From contig NHNW01000152.1 of assembly GCA_002786025.1 (NCBI GenBank), forward strand, positions 1 through 11,228: DNA of 11,228 nucleotides, in the 5' to 3' direction. Under the pieces are notes generated by a model. The model saw only the letters and a program-made list of their open reading frames with translations. It did no database searches and was not told where the DNA came from. The DNA is from Zasmidium citrigriseum. Lineage: Eukaryota > Ascomycota > Dothideomycetes > Mycosphaerellales > Mycosphaerellaceae. The position numbers were made by a program, and so were the translations under genes. Shown one piece after another: positions 1-7,705 of this stretch (position 1 is the stretch's first letter; each line of letters begins with the position of its first letter).

Positions 1-241
1 GTTACGCTTATATAAAAGGATATATACCTATATAAAAAGTTTAGAGAGAGGTTCTTAGGATCTAGACTAGTATAAATATCGATAGAGGAAATATATAGTA
101 ACTAAATCGATTAGGCCTTAACTATTAAGGCCTTATAAAGCTATAGAGTCTAACTACTTTTACTAGCTATATTAGCTAGCTATAATATTAAGAAGTAAAC
201 GCTATCTATATAAATAGTAATAAGACCCTCTATTTCCTTAA
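1..241. other. Unassigned left edge, possible 3' part of gene A
   Basis: On the minus strand the last exon frame of gene A stays open, apart from TAG/TAA codons, down to base 1. The coding look weakens after about 264, where a copy of the intron-associated 13-bp repeat appears. A further imperfect copy lies at about 161-186. The stretch could hold one or two more introns with a short terminal exon, or 3' untranslated sequence. No acceptor and donor pair could be chosen with confidence. Confidence 0.3.
113..133. repeat. Perfect 9-bp inverted repeat (hairpin)
   Basis: AGGCCTTAA at 113-121 is the exact reverse complement of TTAAGGCCT at 125-133, with a 3-nt loop. It contains no CA or TG, so RIP could not have altered it further. 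It may be a chance palindrome in a sequence of very limited dinucleotide content, or a remnant of a terminator-like structure past gene A. Confidence 0.5.
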
Positions 242-263
242 TACTAGCTATATTTACTAGCTA
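242..263. repeat. Copy of the intron-associated 13-bp repeat
   Basis: The bases at 242-263 match the 22-base core found inside introns of gene A (for example 2914-2935). By analogy a sixth intron of gene A probably lies here. The nearby GT candidates on the minus strand are poor donors, so its borders are left open. Confidence 0.45.
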
Positions 264-496
264 CTTATTCTTTAGTAACTAATAAGGCTATCGTATACGA
301 AGCTTTCTACTAGTCTCGCTACCTAGCTTAGAGGCTAGAATTAGCGAGATAAATAGACGCCGTAGAGTTCTATAGCTTAGCGGAGCTAGTTACTCGACCT
401 CTAGAGGTAGTAGAGTAGTACCTAGCTCGCTTAAAGGAGAATTAGCGCTACTAGGGGGCGCTAGCTATATAGTAGCGTTAGTAGCTAGCTTAGTAG

Positions 497-706
497 GCTA
501 CTCTTCTAGTATAGTAGGTAGCTCTTCTAGTATAGTAGCCTACTCTTCTAGTACTATAGCCTACTCTTCTAGTATAGTAGTCTACTCTTCTAGTATAGTA
601 GTCTACTCTTCTAGTATAGTAGCCTACTCTTCTAGTATAGTAGCCTACTTATCTAGAATAGGGGCCTACTCGTCTAGAATAGTAGGCTACTTATCTAGAG
701 TAGTAG
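497..706 (-). repeat. Ten 21-bp tandem repeats encoding heptads
   Basis: Ten consecutive 21-bp units with no length change run from 497 to 706. The central units are almost identical and the right-hand three are more diverged. On the minus strand, in the frame of gene A exon 6, each unit encodes seven residues close to T-I-L-E-E-(TAG = Gln)-A, with Asp or Lys replacing Glu in the diverged units. The strict multiple of three and the conserved Leu/Glu spacing fit a coiled-coil repeat whose copy number can change without shifting the frame. Confidence 0.9.
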
Positions 707-818
707 TATCTCTTAGGGAAATATTAGCTAGTAGGTAGTAGAGCTACTCGTCTAGTAGTAGTAACTCCTTCTTAGGAGAGCTAGCGAGAGGTAAGTCGCT
801 AGGATTCTCGGATTATAC

Positions 819-875
819 CTATTCTACTATTAGTACGCGTACTCTATAGCTAGTAAATATAGCTAGTAGACTTAC
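819..875 (-). other. Gene A intron 5 (57 nt)
   Basis: Donor GTAAGT at 875-870, branch-like TACTAATAG, acceptor AATAG ending at 819. Removing it joins exon 5 (phase 0) to exon 6 in the frame that encodes the heptad repeats. It carries the shared 13-bp intron repeat near the donor. Confidence 0.78.
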
Positions 876-1261
876 CTTCTCCCTATCTAGCTATTCTATC
901 GAGAGCGGGTCTATAGCGAGTTACTACTAGCCTCTAGGGGACTCGATCGATTCGGCGATCTAAGGATTAGTTAACGAATTCTAATTAACTCTAGAGTCCT
1001 TCCTCGCTATCTTATCCTTTATATCTAGGAACGACGTATCTATATCTAGGGAAGATACGATACCCCTAAGGTCTAGACTATAGTACTACTAGTCCTAGCG
1101 AGTCTAGCCTTCGTTATCTTCCTAGTCCTCTTCGTCTTCTTCTTTAGTAGAGTTACGCTACGCTTCTCTTACGAATTACTCGTAGACTTCGGGATTAATA
1201 GTACCTAACTCTAGTATAGCTAGTATATTATTAATAGGCGTATAGTATACCCCTTAGGAAC

Positions 1262-1312
1262 CTATATCCCGTTAGTATTTATGTATCTAGTAAATATAGC
1301 TAGTAAACGTAC
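1262..1312 (-). other. Gene A intron 4 (51 nt)
   Basis: Donor GTACGT at 1312-1307, branch-like TACTAACG, acceptor ATATAG ending at 1262. Exon 4 ends one base into a codon and exon 5 supplies the other two, restoring a Gly codon and the open frame. The first half is nearly identical to that of introns 3 and 5. Confidence 0.78.
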
Positions 1313-1338
1313 CGCTACCTCTCGATCTAGCCCCTAGG

Positions 1339-1398
1339 GTCTTAGCCTATAGAGTCTTAGCCTATAGGTTCTTAGCCTATAGGTTCTTAGCCTTTAAG
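1339..1398 (-). repeat. Four 15-bp tandem repeats (AKNLQ-type pentads)
   Basis: Units begin at 1339, 1354, 1369 and 1384. In the minus-strand frame of gene A exon 4 each encodes Ala-Lys-(Asn/Thr)-Leu followed by TAG (former Gln) in most copies. The period is a multiple of three. Confidence 0.85.
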
Positions 1399-1451
1399 GT
1401 CTCGTTAGGGAGGGATAATAATAATAATACGCGGCTCGAGATCGCGATAGG

Positions 1452-1505
1452 ACTACTCTTAGCCCTACCTTTACGCGGCTTACTCTTAGCCCTACCTTCG
1501 CGTAG
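1452..1505 (-). repeat. Two 27-bp repeats (GRAKS-K-P-R-K type)
   Basis: Two adjacent near-identical copies of about 27 bp sit in gene A exon 4. On the minus strand they encode basic Gly-Arg-Ala-Lys-Ser segments. The period keeps frame. Confidence 0.75.
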
Positions 1506-1635
1506 CTTATAATCGATCTAAGAGGCAAAATTATTATTCGCTATATAAGAGGCGTAACCGTTACTCGCTATAAAGATAGTATAACCGCCGAAGAGGGGTA
1601 GTAGGCGCTTTCTAGTCTCTTCGCTAATATTGCTA

Positions 1636-1749
1636 CTAGAGCTATTACTATCGTCGCTAAGATTATTAGGAGAACTAGAGCTATTACCGTCGTCGCTAAG
1701 GATATTAGGGGAACTAGAGCTACTAGCGTCGCTAAGGATATTAGGAGAA
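1636..1749 (-). repeat. Three 36-39-bp repeats (Ser/Asp-rich)
   Basis: Units at 1636-1674, 1675-1713 and 1714-1749 (39, 39 and 36 bp). In gene A exon 4 they encode Ser-rich repeats with the core S-P-N-(I/N)-L-S-D. The 36-bp unit has lost exactly one codon. Confidence 0.85.
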
Positions 1750-1910
1750 CTAGGGCTATCGCCGCCGCCGCTACCGCCTAGGAGATTAGAGGAAGTAGAG
1801 CGCCTATTTAGAACTAGAGGGGAGGATTTACGAGGTCTAGTATTACTATTCGACCTTATACTACTTATAATAAGGTCCTACTTAGTAGGAGGGGGTTCCT
1901 AAGGGCTAGC

Positions 1911-1986
1911 CTATAACTACTTAAATATTAGTACTTTTACTCTATAGCTAGTAAATATAGCTAGTAAATATAGCTAGTAGACGTAC
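1911..1986 (-). other. Gene A intron 3 (76 nt)
   Basis: Donor GTACGT at 1986-1981, branch-like GTACTAATA, acceptor TTATAG ending at 1911. Removal joins exon 3 (phase 0, ending in Lys codons) directly to the Pro-rich start of exon 4. It holds almost three tandem copies of the 13-bp TAGCTAGTAAATA sequence, more than any other intron here. Confidence 0.78.
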
Positions 1987-2657
1987 CTTCTTCCTATCCT
2001 TAATCTCTTTAATCTTTTACGTAAGGGCGTTAATTCTATCGTTAAATATTTCTTCGATCTTGTTCGTATACTTCTTCGTAGCGTTATACCTATACTATTT
2101 AATAGTTAAGTAGGCCCCCTTTACTATTCTCTCCTTCTAGTCCTAGAGTTCTATATACTTTTTTCGTAGTGTATTCTCTTCGGCTAGGATATTAGCCTCT
2201 CTTTTATTAGTAGCTTTTTTACGTTACTTCCTCGCTACTTCGAGCTTCTTTTACTTTAATACTTACTCGTCCTCTTTAGGAGAATCCTCGCGTACTCTCT
2301 TCGCTAATAGTAGCTTAGAGGGATCCTTAGCCGCTTTTCTCTTTATATTTAGGAGGTAACTTAGTATCTAGAGGTATCGTTATCTAGCCTTATTATCCTT
2401 CGCTTCTTAGATACGGGCTAGTCTCGCCGCGAACTCTTTCTCTCTATTCTCCTTATACTTCTCTAGAGCTTCCTACCTCGTCTTATACTATAACGATTTC
2501 TACTCTTTAGTAGAACCCTTTCCTAGCGTATTAACTATAATGTCGGGTTTAGCTCTACTAAGCTTAATACTATATACGCTAAGGACTAGATTAAGTATAT
2601 AGATATCCTTATCTATTAAGGTCTAGCGTTTCGTATAATACGTAATATAGGTCGCTA

Positions 2658-2709
2658 CTAAAGTTATTAGTATAATATAGCTAGTATTTATATCTAGCGT
2701 TTATTATAC
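2658..2709 (-). other. Gene A intron 2 (52 nt)
   Basis: Donor GTATAA at 2709-2704 (weaker than the others), branch-like TACTAATAAC, acceptor CTTTAG ending at 2658. It divides phase 1 to phase 1 and is needed to pass from the frame of exon 2 into that of exon 3. It contains a degenerate copy of the shared intron repeat. Confidence 0.7.
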
Positions 2710-2895
2710 CTTCTATTATTATAATAATCTATGTCTTAGCTATATCTCTTAGCGCTTTAATCGCGCTCTCCTAGAACCGTATATCTTCCTTATAGGTTAT
2801 AGCAATTTCCTATATAAGCCGAGAGAACGACTAAAATAGGATCGCTAGTTCGTTATATATATACCGCTACTAATAACTAACCGTATCCTTTATTT

Positions 2896-2946
2896 CTAAA
2901 TTACGTTAGTCTCTACTAGCTATATTTACTAGCTACTAATACTTAC
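2896..2946 (-). other. Gene A intron 1 (51 nt)
   Basis: Donor GTAAGT at 2946-2941, branch-like GACTAACG, acceptor ATTTAG ending at 2896. Exon 1 is 286 nt, so it ends one base into a codon. Exon 2 then reads in a frame with few stops and a good coding look. The shared 22-base core occupies 2914-2935. Confidence 0.75.
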
Positions 2947-3136
2947 TTCTAATTATTTTCTTCCTCTCTTTCTCTTCCTCTACCTTCTAAGCTACCTTAA
3001 CTATATATATATTCTTTCCGCCTATACTAAGATACTTCTATAGCGCTTTTCTAGCTCTCGCCGCGCCTAATACGGTTCGCTACGTAGTTTTCGTACGCGC
3101 TATCGCGGCGGTAGTAGGTAAGGTATCGTTAGGTAT

Positions 3137-3199
3137 AGGTAATATTCTAGCGCGTATAGGTAATATCTCCGCGTAAGTAGGTAATATTAGCGCGTAATT
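3137..3199 (-). repeat. Three 21-bp repeats near the N-terminus of gene A
   Basis: Units begin at 3137, 3158 and 3179, each opening with AGGTAATATT or AGGTAATATC. On the minus strand they encode heptads of the type ILPxxAx, residues about 12-32 of the decoded gene A product. This is a second heptad block, unrelated in sequence to the one at 497-706. Confidence 0.7.
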
Positions 3200-3232
3200 T
3201 TCTAACGTCTAAGCGAGGTACGATAGCGTTAT

Positions 3233-3525
3233 TTAAAGTTAGAGGTTTATAAGATTACGACGAAGATAAGCGAGCGTCGCGCTAGCGCTACTAGCGTCGT
3301 TTTATAGCTAATTAAGAGCGGCGTAAAAGATATAGTTAGTAATATAGCTAGTATATACCGTATATAGTATCCTTATATTTATATAGGATTTAGGTTATAT
3401 TTTCTATATCTTAGCGAATCTATAGCTCTTTCCTATATATTTCCGTACCTATCTATACCTTTATCTAATTTTTACTTAGTAACCTAGTAAAGACCTAGTA
3501 AAGCCTAGTAGAAGCCTAGTAAAAA
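3233..3525. other. Spacer between genes A and B
   Basis: No reading frame with a convincing coding look was found here. It should hold the promoter of gene A and the 3' untranslated part of gene B. A degenerate copy of the intron-associated repeat lies at about 3333-3355, and a short tandem repeat begins at 3482. Confidence 0.5.
3482..3525. repeat. Four 11-bp tandem repeats
   Basis: Units at 3482-3492, 3493-3503, 3504-3514 and 3515-3525 share CCTAGTA followed by purines. The array lies just past the inferred stop of gene B and adjoins a hairpin built from the same CCTAGT core. Confidence 0.8.
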
Positions 3526-3532
3526 TTATACG

Positions 3533-3569
3533 GCCTAGTAGCCTAGTTTTACTAGGCTAACTACTAGGC
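3533..3569. repeat. Nested inverted repeat (hairpin with bulge)
   Basis: GCCTAGTA (3533-3540) pairs with TACTAGGC (3562-3569). Inside it GCCTAGT (3541-3547) pairs with ACTAGGC (3551-3557) around a 3-nt loop. The only unpaired part is TAAC at 3558-3561. It covers the last codons of the decoded gene B and could act at its 3' end, or be a remnant of a small foldback repeat. Confidence 0.65.
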
Positions 3570-4289
3570 TAAAACCCGGTTTCGACCTAGCCTAGCCTAC
3601 CTCGGGGTCTATAACGAGGCTATATAGTAACCTAACTACGCTATTAGAAGGCCTATTCGAGCTTTATTAGAGGGATAGATAGTATCGATACGAATTAGAC
3701 GCTATAGGATCTCGTTTAACTATTAGGGACTTAACCCGCTAGGGCTTCTTAATTACCTCCCTCTTATTCGTAGGTATATCTCTTTAGAGGTAGTCTCTTA
3801 TAAGCTTATCGATAGTAGCGTTTAGAGTATTACTATTATCGTTATCTATATAGTTATAGGCGCTAGCCCTAAAGAATATAGGAAGGAAAGGGCTACTAGA
3901 TTATATATACTAAGTAGCGTTTATATCGTAGAGGATAGGTTCTATAGGAGTAGCTACTAGCGTTCGACTTATAGGGGAATTAAGGATATACGCTAGCGGA
4001 TACTCGAGTAGTCTCCGTAGCGTCGATTCTATAATCTAATTAGACCTTAGTAGTAGATACTAGCTTAGTCTCTATAGGCTAACTATATATAATAACTTCT
4101 AACCTTACCTTAATAGGTATCTTTAGCTACGCTTACAAAATTATAGTTAGGAAGATAGCCTAGTTCTTATTCTAGTAGCTATCTTGTCTATAAAATATCG
4201 CCGCCTAAGTATAGGCTTCCTTAGTCTAAATCGGAGTCCTTATTACGTTATAGGGTATATAGACTATATTAGATCTTATACTAGGTTAC

Positions 4290-4333
4290 CTATAGACTAG
4301 TAGGTTACTTACCTAAACCTCCCGTATACTTAC
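4290..4333 (-). other. Gene B intron 2 (44 nt)
   Basis: Donor GTAAGT at 4333-4328, weak branch candidate CTACTAG, acceptor CTATAG ending at 4290. Without it the frame of exon 2 does not connect to the well-supported frame of exon 3; with it both join in phase 1. At 44 nt it is near the lower limit for fungal introns. Confidence 0.62.
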
Positions 4334-4453
4334 CTAAGAAGTCTACCTTCGTCTAGTCTAAGATCTAGCTATATACTACGAAGAAGTCGGCCCTAAGCTT
4401 ACCTATATACTAGTCCTCTTAGAGGATAAGGACTATACTAGCTAAACTACCGA

Positions 4454-4507
4454 CTATTTTATAAGTTAGTTAAGATCTCCTACTACTACTATAGTTCCTA
4501 TACTTAC
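4454..4507 (-). other. Gene B intron 1 (54 nt)
   Basis: Donor GTAAGT at 4507-4502, branch-like TTAACTAAC, acceptor AAATAG ending at 4454. The length is a multiple of three, so frame alone does not prove it. The strong donor, branch and acceptor, and the non-coding look of the stretch, support it. Confidence 0.68.
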
Positions 4508-5033
4508 TAATTCCCTTATACTATAGCTATAAGGTTAGTACGATTTACTTAATCTTTATACTAAGCTCCTCGTTATAGTATTCCTATAGGTAGTCCTCCT
4601 CTATTACTATATAGGCTATAACGATACGACGCGTACCCTATAGTATTCTAACTACCTTTATTCCGTATTACTTCTAGGTCTCTTTAGCCTTAGCTATCGT
4701 ATACTCGCTAGTAGTACGCTTTATAGCTTCGTACGTTATCTAGTCTTTATAGGAGCTAGTAGGATCGAAGACGATATTCTTATAGTCGCGGTAGATATAG
4801 CGGGGGTAGGTTATAACGAAGTAGATAGGCTTAGTACTATCGAGCTCGTCTAATAGTAGATATATAATTCTTATAGCGTTAGTAATATTTAATTAAAAGT
4901 TATAGAGGGAAATCCTTATAGTAAGTCGCTCGCTAGCGTTAATATACCTACTCTAATAGTCGTTATAACGATTAGATATTCTATCGGTATAGCTATCTAC
5001 CTTACTAAAGATCTAATATAGCGAGCGCGCTAT

Positions 5034-5285
5034 CGCTACTAGCCCTAATTAGCCGATTTACTACGCGCGGGGGTTTATTAATAAGCCGAGTAACGTATAC
5101 TAGCGCCGCCGCTTTAAAATCCCTAGCTTAGCCCCTAAACTTCCTCTTAGATATACCTACTAACCTCTCCTTAGCTATATCTTCGAGTAGTACTAGTAAC
5201 TCCTCTTCTCCTTTAATATCTTCTATTAATATTAGTAAGCTTCTTCTTTATTAATATCGCTCTCTAACGCTAACCTTTACTAGAT
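5034..5285. promoter_or_regulatory. Divergent intergenic region between genes B and C
   Basis: These 252 bases separate two inferred starts facing away from each other. Bases 5200-5265 on the plus strand are rich in C and T, as is common just upstream of fungal start codons, and precede gene C. No specific factor site can be read because RIP has altered any CA or TG within it. Confidence 0.4.
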
Positions 5286-6242
5286 ATAGCTCTATTAGAT
5301 AGCGACTATATTATTAAGCTTACTAGTAGCCCTAAGTATACTAATAGCCCTAAGCTTTATAACGATAGTAAGGCCGCTAACGCTACTAAGACCTAAGAAT
5401 CTAACGCTATAGTTACTAATACCTCTATTATCTAGGCTCTATCCTCTCTCGGCGATCTCTCTAACGCGCTCGACTAACTCGTCGCTACTACTACGTCTAG
5501 CCTCGAGATAGCTAAGGCTATTACCTACGCTATACCTAGTAGTAGCTACTAAGTCGCCTATATTACTATAGGTAGTAAAGCGCTACGTAAGATCCTAAAG
5601 TATAAAGCTACTAAGATAGCTCGCGATAGCGATAATAACGAGCTCGACGAAGACGAAGACTAAGATAATATCGTCTTTATTAATACTAGCGTCGAGCCGA
5701 ATCGTTACTATACGAAGAAGTAGTACTAGGTATACTATACTCTTCCTCTATTAGAATCGAGCCCTACTAACCTTCTCTAGATCCTAGCTATTATCGATTT
5801 TATAGACGATAGCTATAGCGTTACGTACCTAGTCCTAATCGATATACGTCTAGTACTTTATCTAGGTATCGATATTAGCGCCTCCTTTATATTCTAGTAC
5901 CGTATCTTACCTAAGGGCGTCGCTAGCTATAAGAGGCGCCTACCTAATATTAACTACCTCGATAATCGCCTTCCTAGTATTAGCTAGATCTAGGATAGTC
6001 CTAGCTACTAGTTCGCTCGCTATACTCTAAACGGTAGCCTAAATAGCTATATACGCTACGCTAAAGCTATCCTATAGGCCTAGTCTTAAGAGTATCCTAG
6101 TATAGCTTACGATAAGAACTAAGTATTAGTAGGCTAAGAGAAGATTATTAGGAGGTTTAGTAAGGGCTTAAGATTAATAGGCTATACTATACTTAATAAG
6201 AATATAATAAGCTTAAGATACGAGGTCTTAAGTAGATAGTAA
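5286..6242 (+). pseudogene. Gene C: RIP-inactivated single-exon gene, function unknown
   Basis: Not recognised. The inferred start is the ATA at 5286 (reading Met-Ala-Leu-Leu-Asp), after two in-frame TAA codons at 5265 and 5271. The frame runs without a shift to a TAG-TAA-TAA cluster at 6237-6245. The last TAG may be a former Gln, so the stop is placed at 6240-6242. That gives about 318 residues. Residues 1-110 are rich in Ser, Thr, Asn and Ala and look disordered. Residues 116-125 are strongly acidic (Asp/Glu). The C-terminal half is mixed, with many Tyr codons that may be former His or Cys. No membrane segment is seen. It ends 19 bases from the convergent gene D. Confidence 0.58.
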
Positions 6243-6261
6243 TAAGAAAGCTTTAGGTACT

Positions 6262-7602
6262 TTATTCTATATAATAATTTTCCCTTACCTTCTAATTTCT
6301 CTATATTATAATAATTTCCTACGCCTTATCTAGAATCTAGCTAAAGTACGTAATATTATTTCTCCGCGCGATACGTAGAGTAGTAATATAACGGTATAGC
6401 TTCGATATCGCCTAATCCCTAATATACGGTCTACTAGAGATATTAAATTACGTCGCGAGTTATTTATATACTTAATAATAACTTTATATTCTTAGTAAGG
6501 TAATTCTTACTTATAGTTACTCTTTACCCGCGAACCCTTACCTTACGTCTAGTATTATACGACGTTAGAACCTTTATATTAAAGTAGATACTCCTAGTAA
6601 AGCCTATAGCCTATTAAAACTACGTCGATACTACTAATTTATATATCTAATATAGTCTTAAAATACGCTTTTAGGATAGCCCTAATCTAAAGATCTTAAG
6701 AATATAGCGGCTAGCTAGGTTTTAGGTTACTTTACTAGCTTTAATCGATACCCGATTATTAGATATACGGTTTACTAAAATTTACTTTAGAAATCGCGAT
6801 CGGTAGTTATATAGGTTAGTAATCTCCGTATCTCCCTATATTAAGCTATAATTCCTTTAATTAGATACTCTCTCCTATAATACTCTTTTTTATTATTACT
6901 ATTATAGTTATAGCGCTTTTCGAGCTATTAGTAGCTCCGTACCTTCCTTATAAGGTTTCAAATCCTAGATTCCGTTACTATAGGTAATACTAGCTTACTA
7001 TAATAATTATAGACGTAGCGACGAAGTTTCCGATACCTTATAAACCCTCTCTTATATACCGCGCACGTTAGTACGCTTTATCCGACTCGTATAATATAAA
7101 CCCGTCTACCTTTATATTAATTTAAGCTCGCTAGGCTCTTAACTATAGCTCTTACTATACTCCTATCTATAAGCTCGAAGTTTTAACGCCTTATTACTTT
7201 CGCTATCTCCTATCTCCCGTCTTAACGACGCTTTCTAACTATATCGCGCTATAGGGACTACTAGGAGTCCTCTAGCGAATACGCTACTAGCGTATTATAG
7301 CCGCCTCCTCCTACGTAGATAGTCTCTCCTCTAGTACTATCTCCTTCGAATATCTAGCGCCTATAGCTATTTCTACTACTTACTAATAAAGAGCTTAGTA
7401 TTTCTCCGTTAGACGCCTAGGAAATACGTAGCGCTCTACTCTCTATAGAGAGATCTAGTTCTTAGACTCCCTCCTTTAAGATTATAGTATATAGAGCTAG
7501 CCGCTAGACGTCTCTATTTCGTCCTAGCCTATACTCGATAGCTCCGTATAAGACCTTAGCTAATTCTTCTACGCTAGCGAACGTAGCTTAAGGTAGTGGT
7601 AT
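6262..7602 (-). pseudogene. Gene D: RIP-inactivated single-exon gene, function unknown
   Basis: Not recognised. The minus-strand frame from the ATA at 7600-7602 (former ATG, reading Met-Pro-Leu-Pro) to the TAA at 6264-6262 is exactly 447 codons with no frameshift. Its only breaks are TAG/TAA. The decoded product, about 446 residues, is rich in Arg, Lys, Glu and former Gln. Residues roughly 20-130 are helix-like with alternating charged and aliphatic positions. A run dense in former Gln codons follows around residues 130-160. The last part is basic (Arg-Arg-Asn type). No membrane segment is seen. The CCA codon right after the start is one of the few CA dinucleotides left. The gene is divergent from gene E, about 100 bases away. 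An alternative frame in the 3' third (about 6350-6640) also looks fairly open, but continuous frame to a stop favours the model given. Confidence 0.66.
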
Positions 7603-7705
7603 AGTACTCGTAGCGTTATAGGCGTAAGATATTATAGATATAGGAAAGATTCTAGGGCTCTTAGCTTAGGGTTAGCTTCTTTATAGTACTTTTAACTTAG
7701 CGACT
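7603..7705. promoter_or_regulatory. Short divergent region between genes D and E
   Basis: These 103 bases lie between the inferred start of gene D and the preferred start of gene E. This is tight for two promoters, so either they share elements or the true start of E is elsewhere. The E frame stays open through this stretch, so the border is not sharp. Confidence 0.35.

Larger units (their letters stand above)
264..3232 (-). pseudogene. Gene A: RIP-inactivated multi-exon gene for a repeat-rich coiled-coil protein
   Basis: Function not recognised. The start is inferred at the ATA (former ATG) at 3230-3232: A at -3, with two in-frame TAA codons just upstream. Exons on the minus strand are 3232-2947, 2895-2710, 2657-1987, 1910-1313, 1261-876 and 818 to about 264. 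Exon phases agree across all five introns. Breaks are only TAG/TAA, as expected from Gln and Trp codons. The decoded product is at least about 890 residues. Residues 12-32 carry heptads of the type ILP. Residues about 215-381 are rich in Lys, Glu, Arg and former Gln and look like a long coiled coil. Residues 436-473 carry Ser/Asp-rich 12-13-residue repeats. Residues 517-534 carry GRAKS-type repeats and 553-572 AKNLQ-type pentads. Residues 747-816 hold ten heptads close to T-I-L-E-E-Q-A. Together this suggests a structural or scaffold-like nuclear or cytoplasmic protein rather than an enzyme. The 3' end is uncertain and may extend to base 1. Confidence 0.7.
3526..5033 (-). pseudogene. Gene B: RIP-inactivated three-exon gene, function unknown
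   Basis: Not recognised. The inferred start is the ATA at 5031-5033 (former ATG, reading Met-Ala-Arg-Ser). Exons on the minus strand are 5033-4508 (526 nt), 4453-4334 (120 nt) and 4289-3526 (764 nt). Together they give exactly 470 codons including a TAA stop at 3528-3526, about 469 residues. The frame is continuous across both introns, and all internal breaks are TAG/TAA. Residues 1-110 are mixed helix-like sequence. Residues about 235-246 form a basic cluster with three consecutive arginines. The rest is Leu/Ser/Asn-rich with no visible membrane segment. Cys and His cannot be told from Tyr after RIP, so a zinc-binding motif cannot be excluded. The TAA could itself be a former CAA, so the stop is less sure than the start. 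It is divergent from gene C. Confidence 0.65.

Noticed and set aside
497..706. Possible CRISPR-like or satellite array
   Set aside because: The units are directly adjacent with no spacers, have a period of 21, and translate in the frame of gene A. They are coding heptads in a eukaryotic setting.
1630..1902. 90-codon plus-strand open frame starting at TTG, rich in Leu and Glu
   Set aside because: It is the antisense shadow of gene A exon 4. Its repetitive Leu/Glu pattern comes from the Ser/Asp-coding 36-39-bp repeats on the other strand. It is open only because TGA, CAG-derived and TGG-derived stops happen not to fall in that frame.
3526..4032. Separate small minus-strand gene starting at 4032
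   Set aside because: The same frame continues upstream through exon 3 and connects through two introns to the frame beginning at 5033, so it is the 3' part of gene B.
6350..6640. Alternative minus-strand frame with a good coding look
   Set aside because: It would need a frame change or an intron without a clear donor and acceptor, whereas the gene D frame runs straight through to a TAA in exact register with its start.
6950..6966. tRNA-like B box (GGTTTCAAATCC)
   Set aside because: The flanking bases do not form a five-pair T-stem, no A box or cloverleaf was found upstream, and the stretch lies inside the coding frame of gene D on the other strand.
7319..7705. Upstream extension of gene E, with starts at 7319 or 7538
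   Set aside because: The frame is open apart from TAG/TAA, and 7538 has a good-looking start. However, the minus-strand gene D frame over the same bases is continuous to its own start at 7602 and ends exactly at a stop next to gene C, so it is preferred. The extension is kept only as an alternative.
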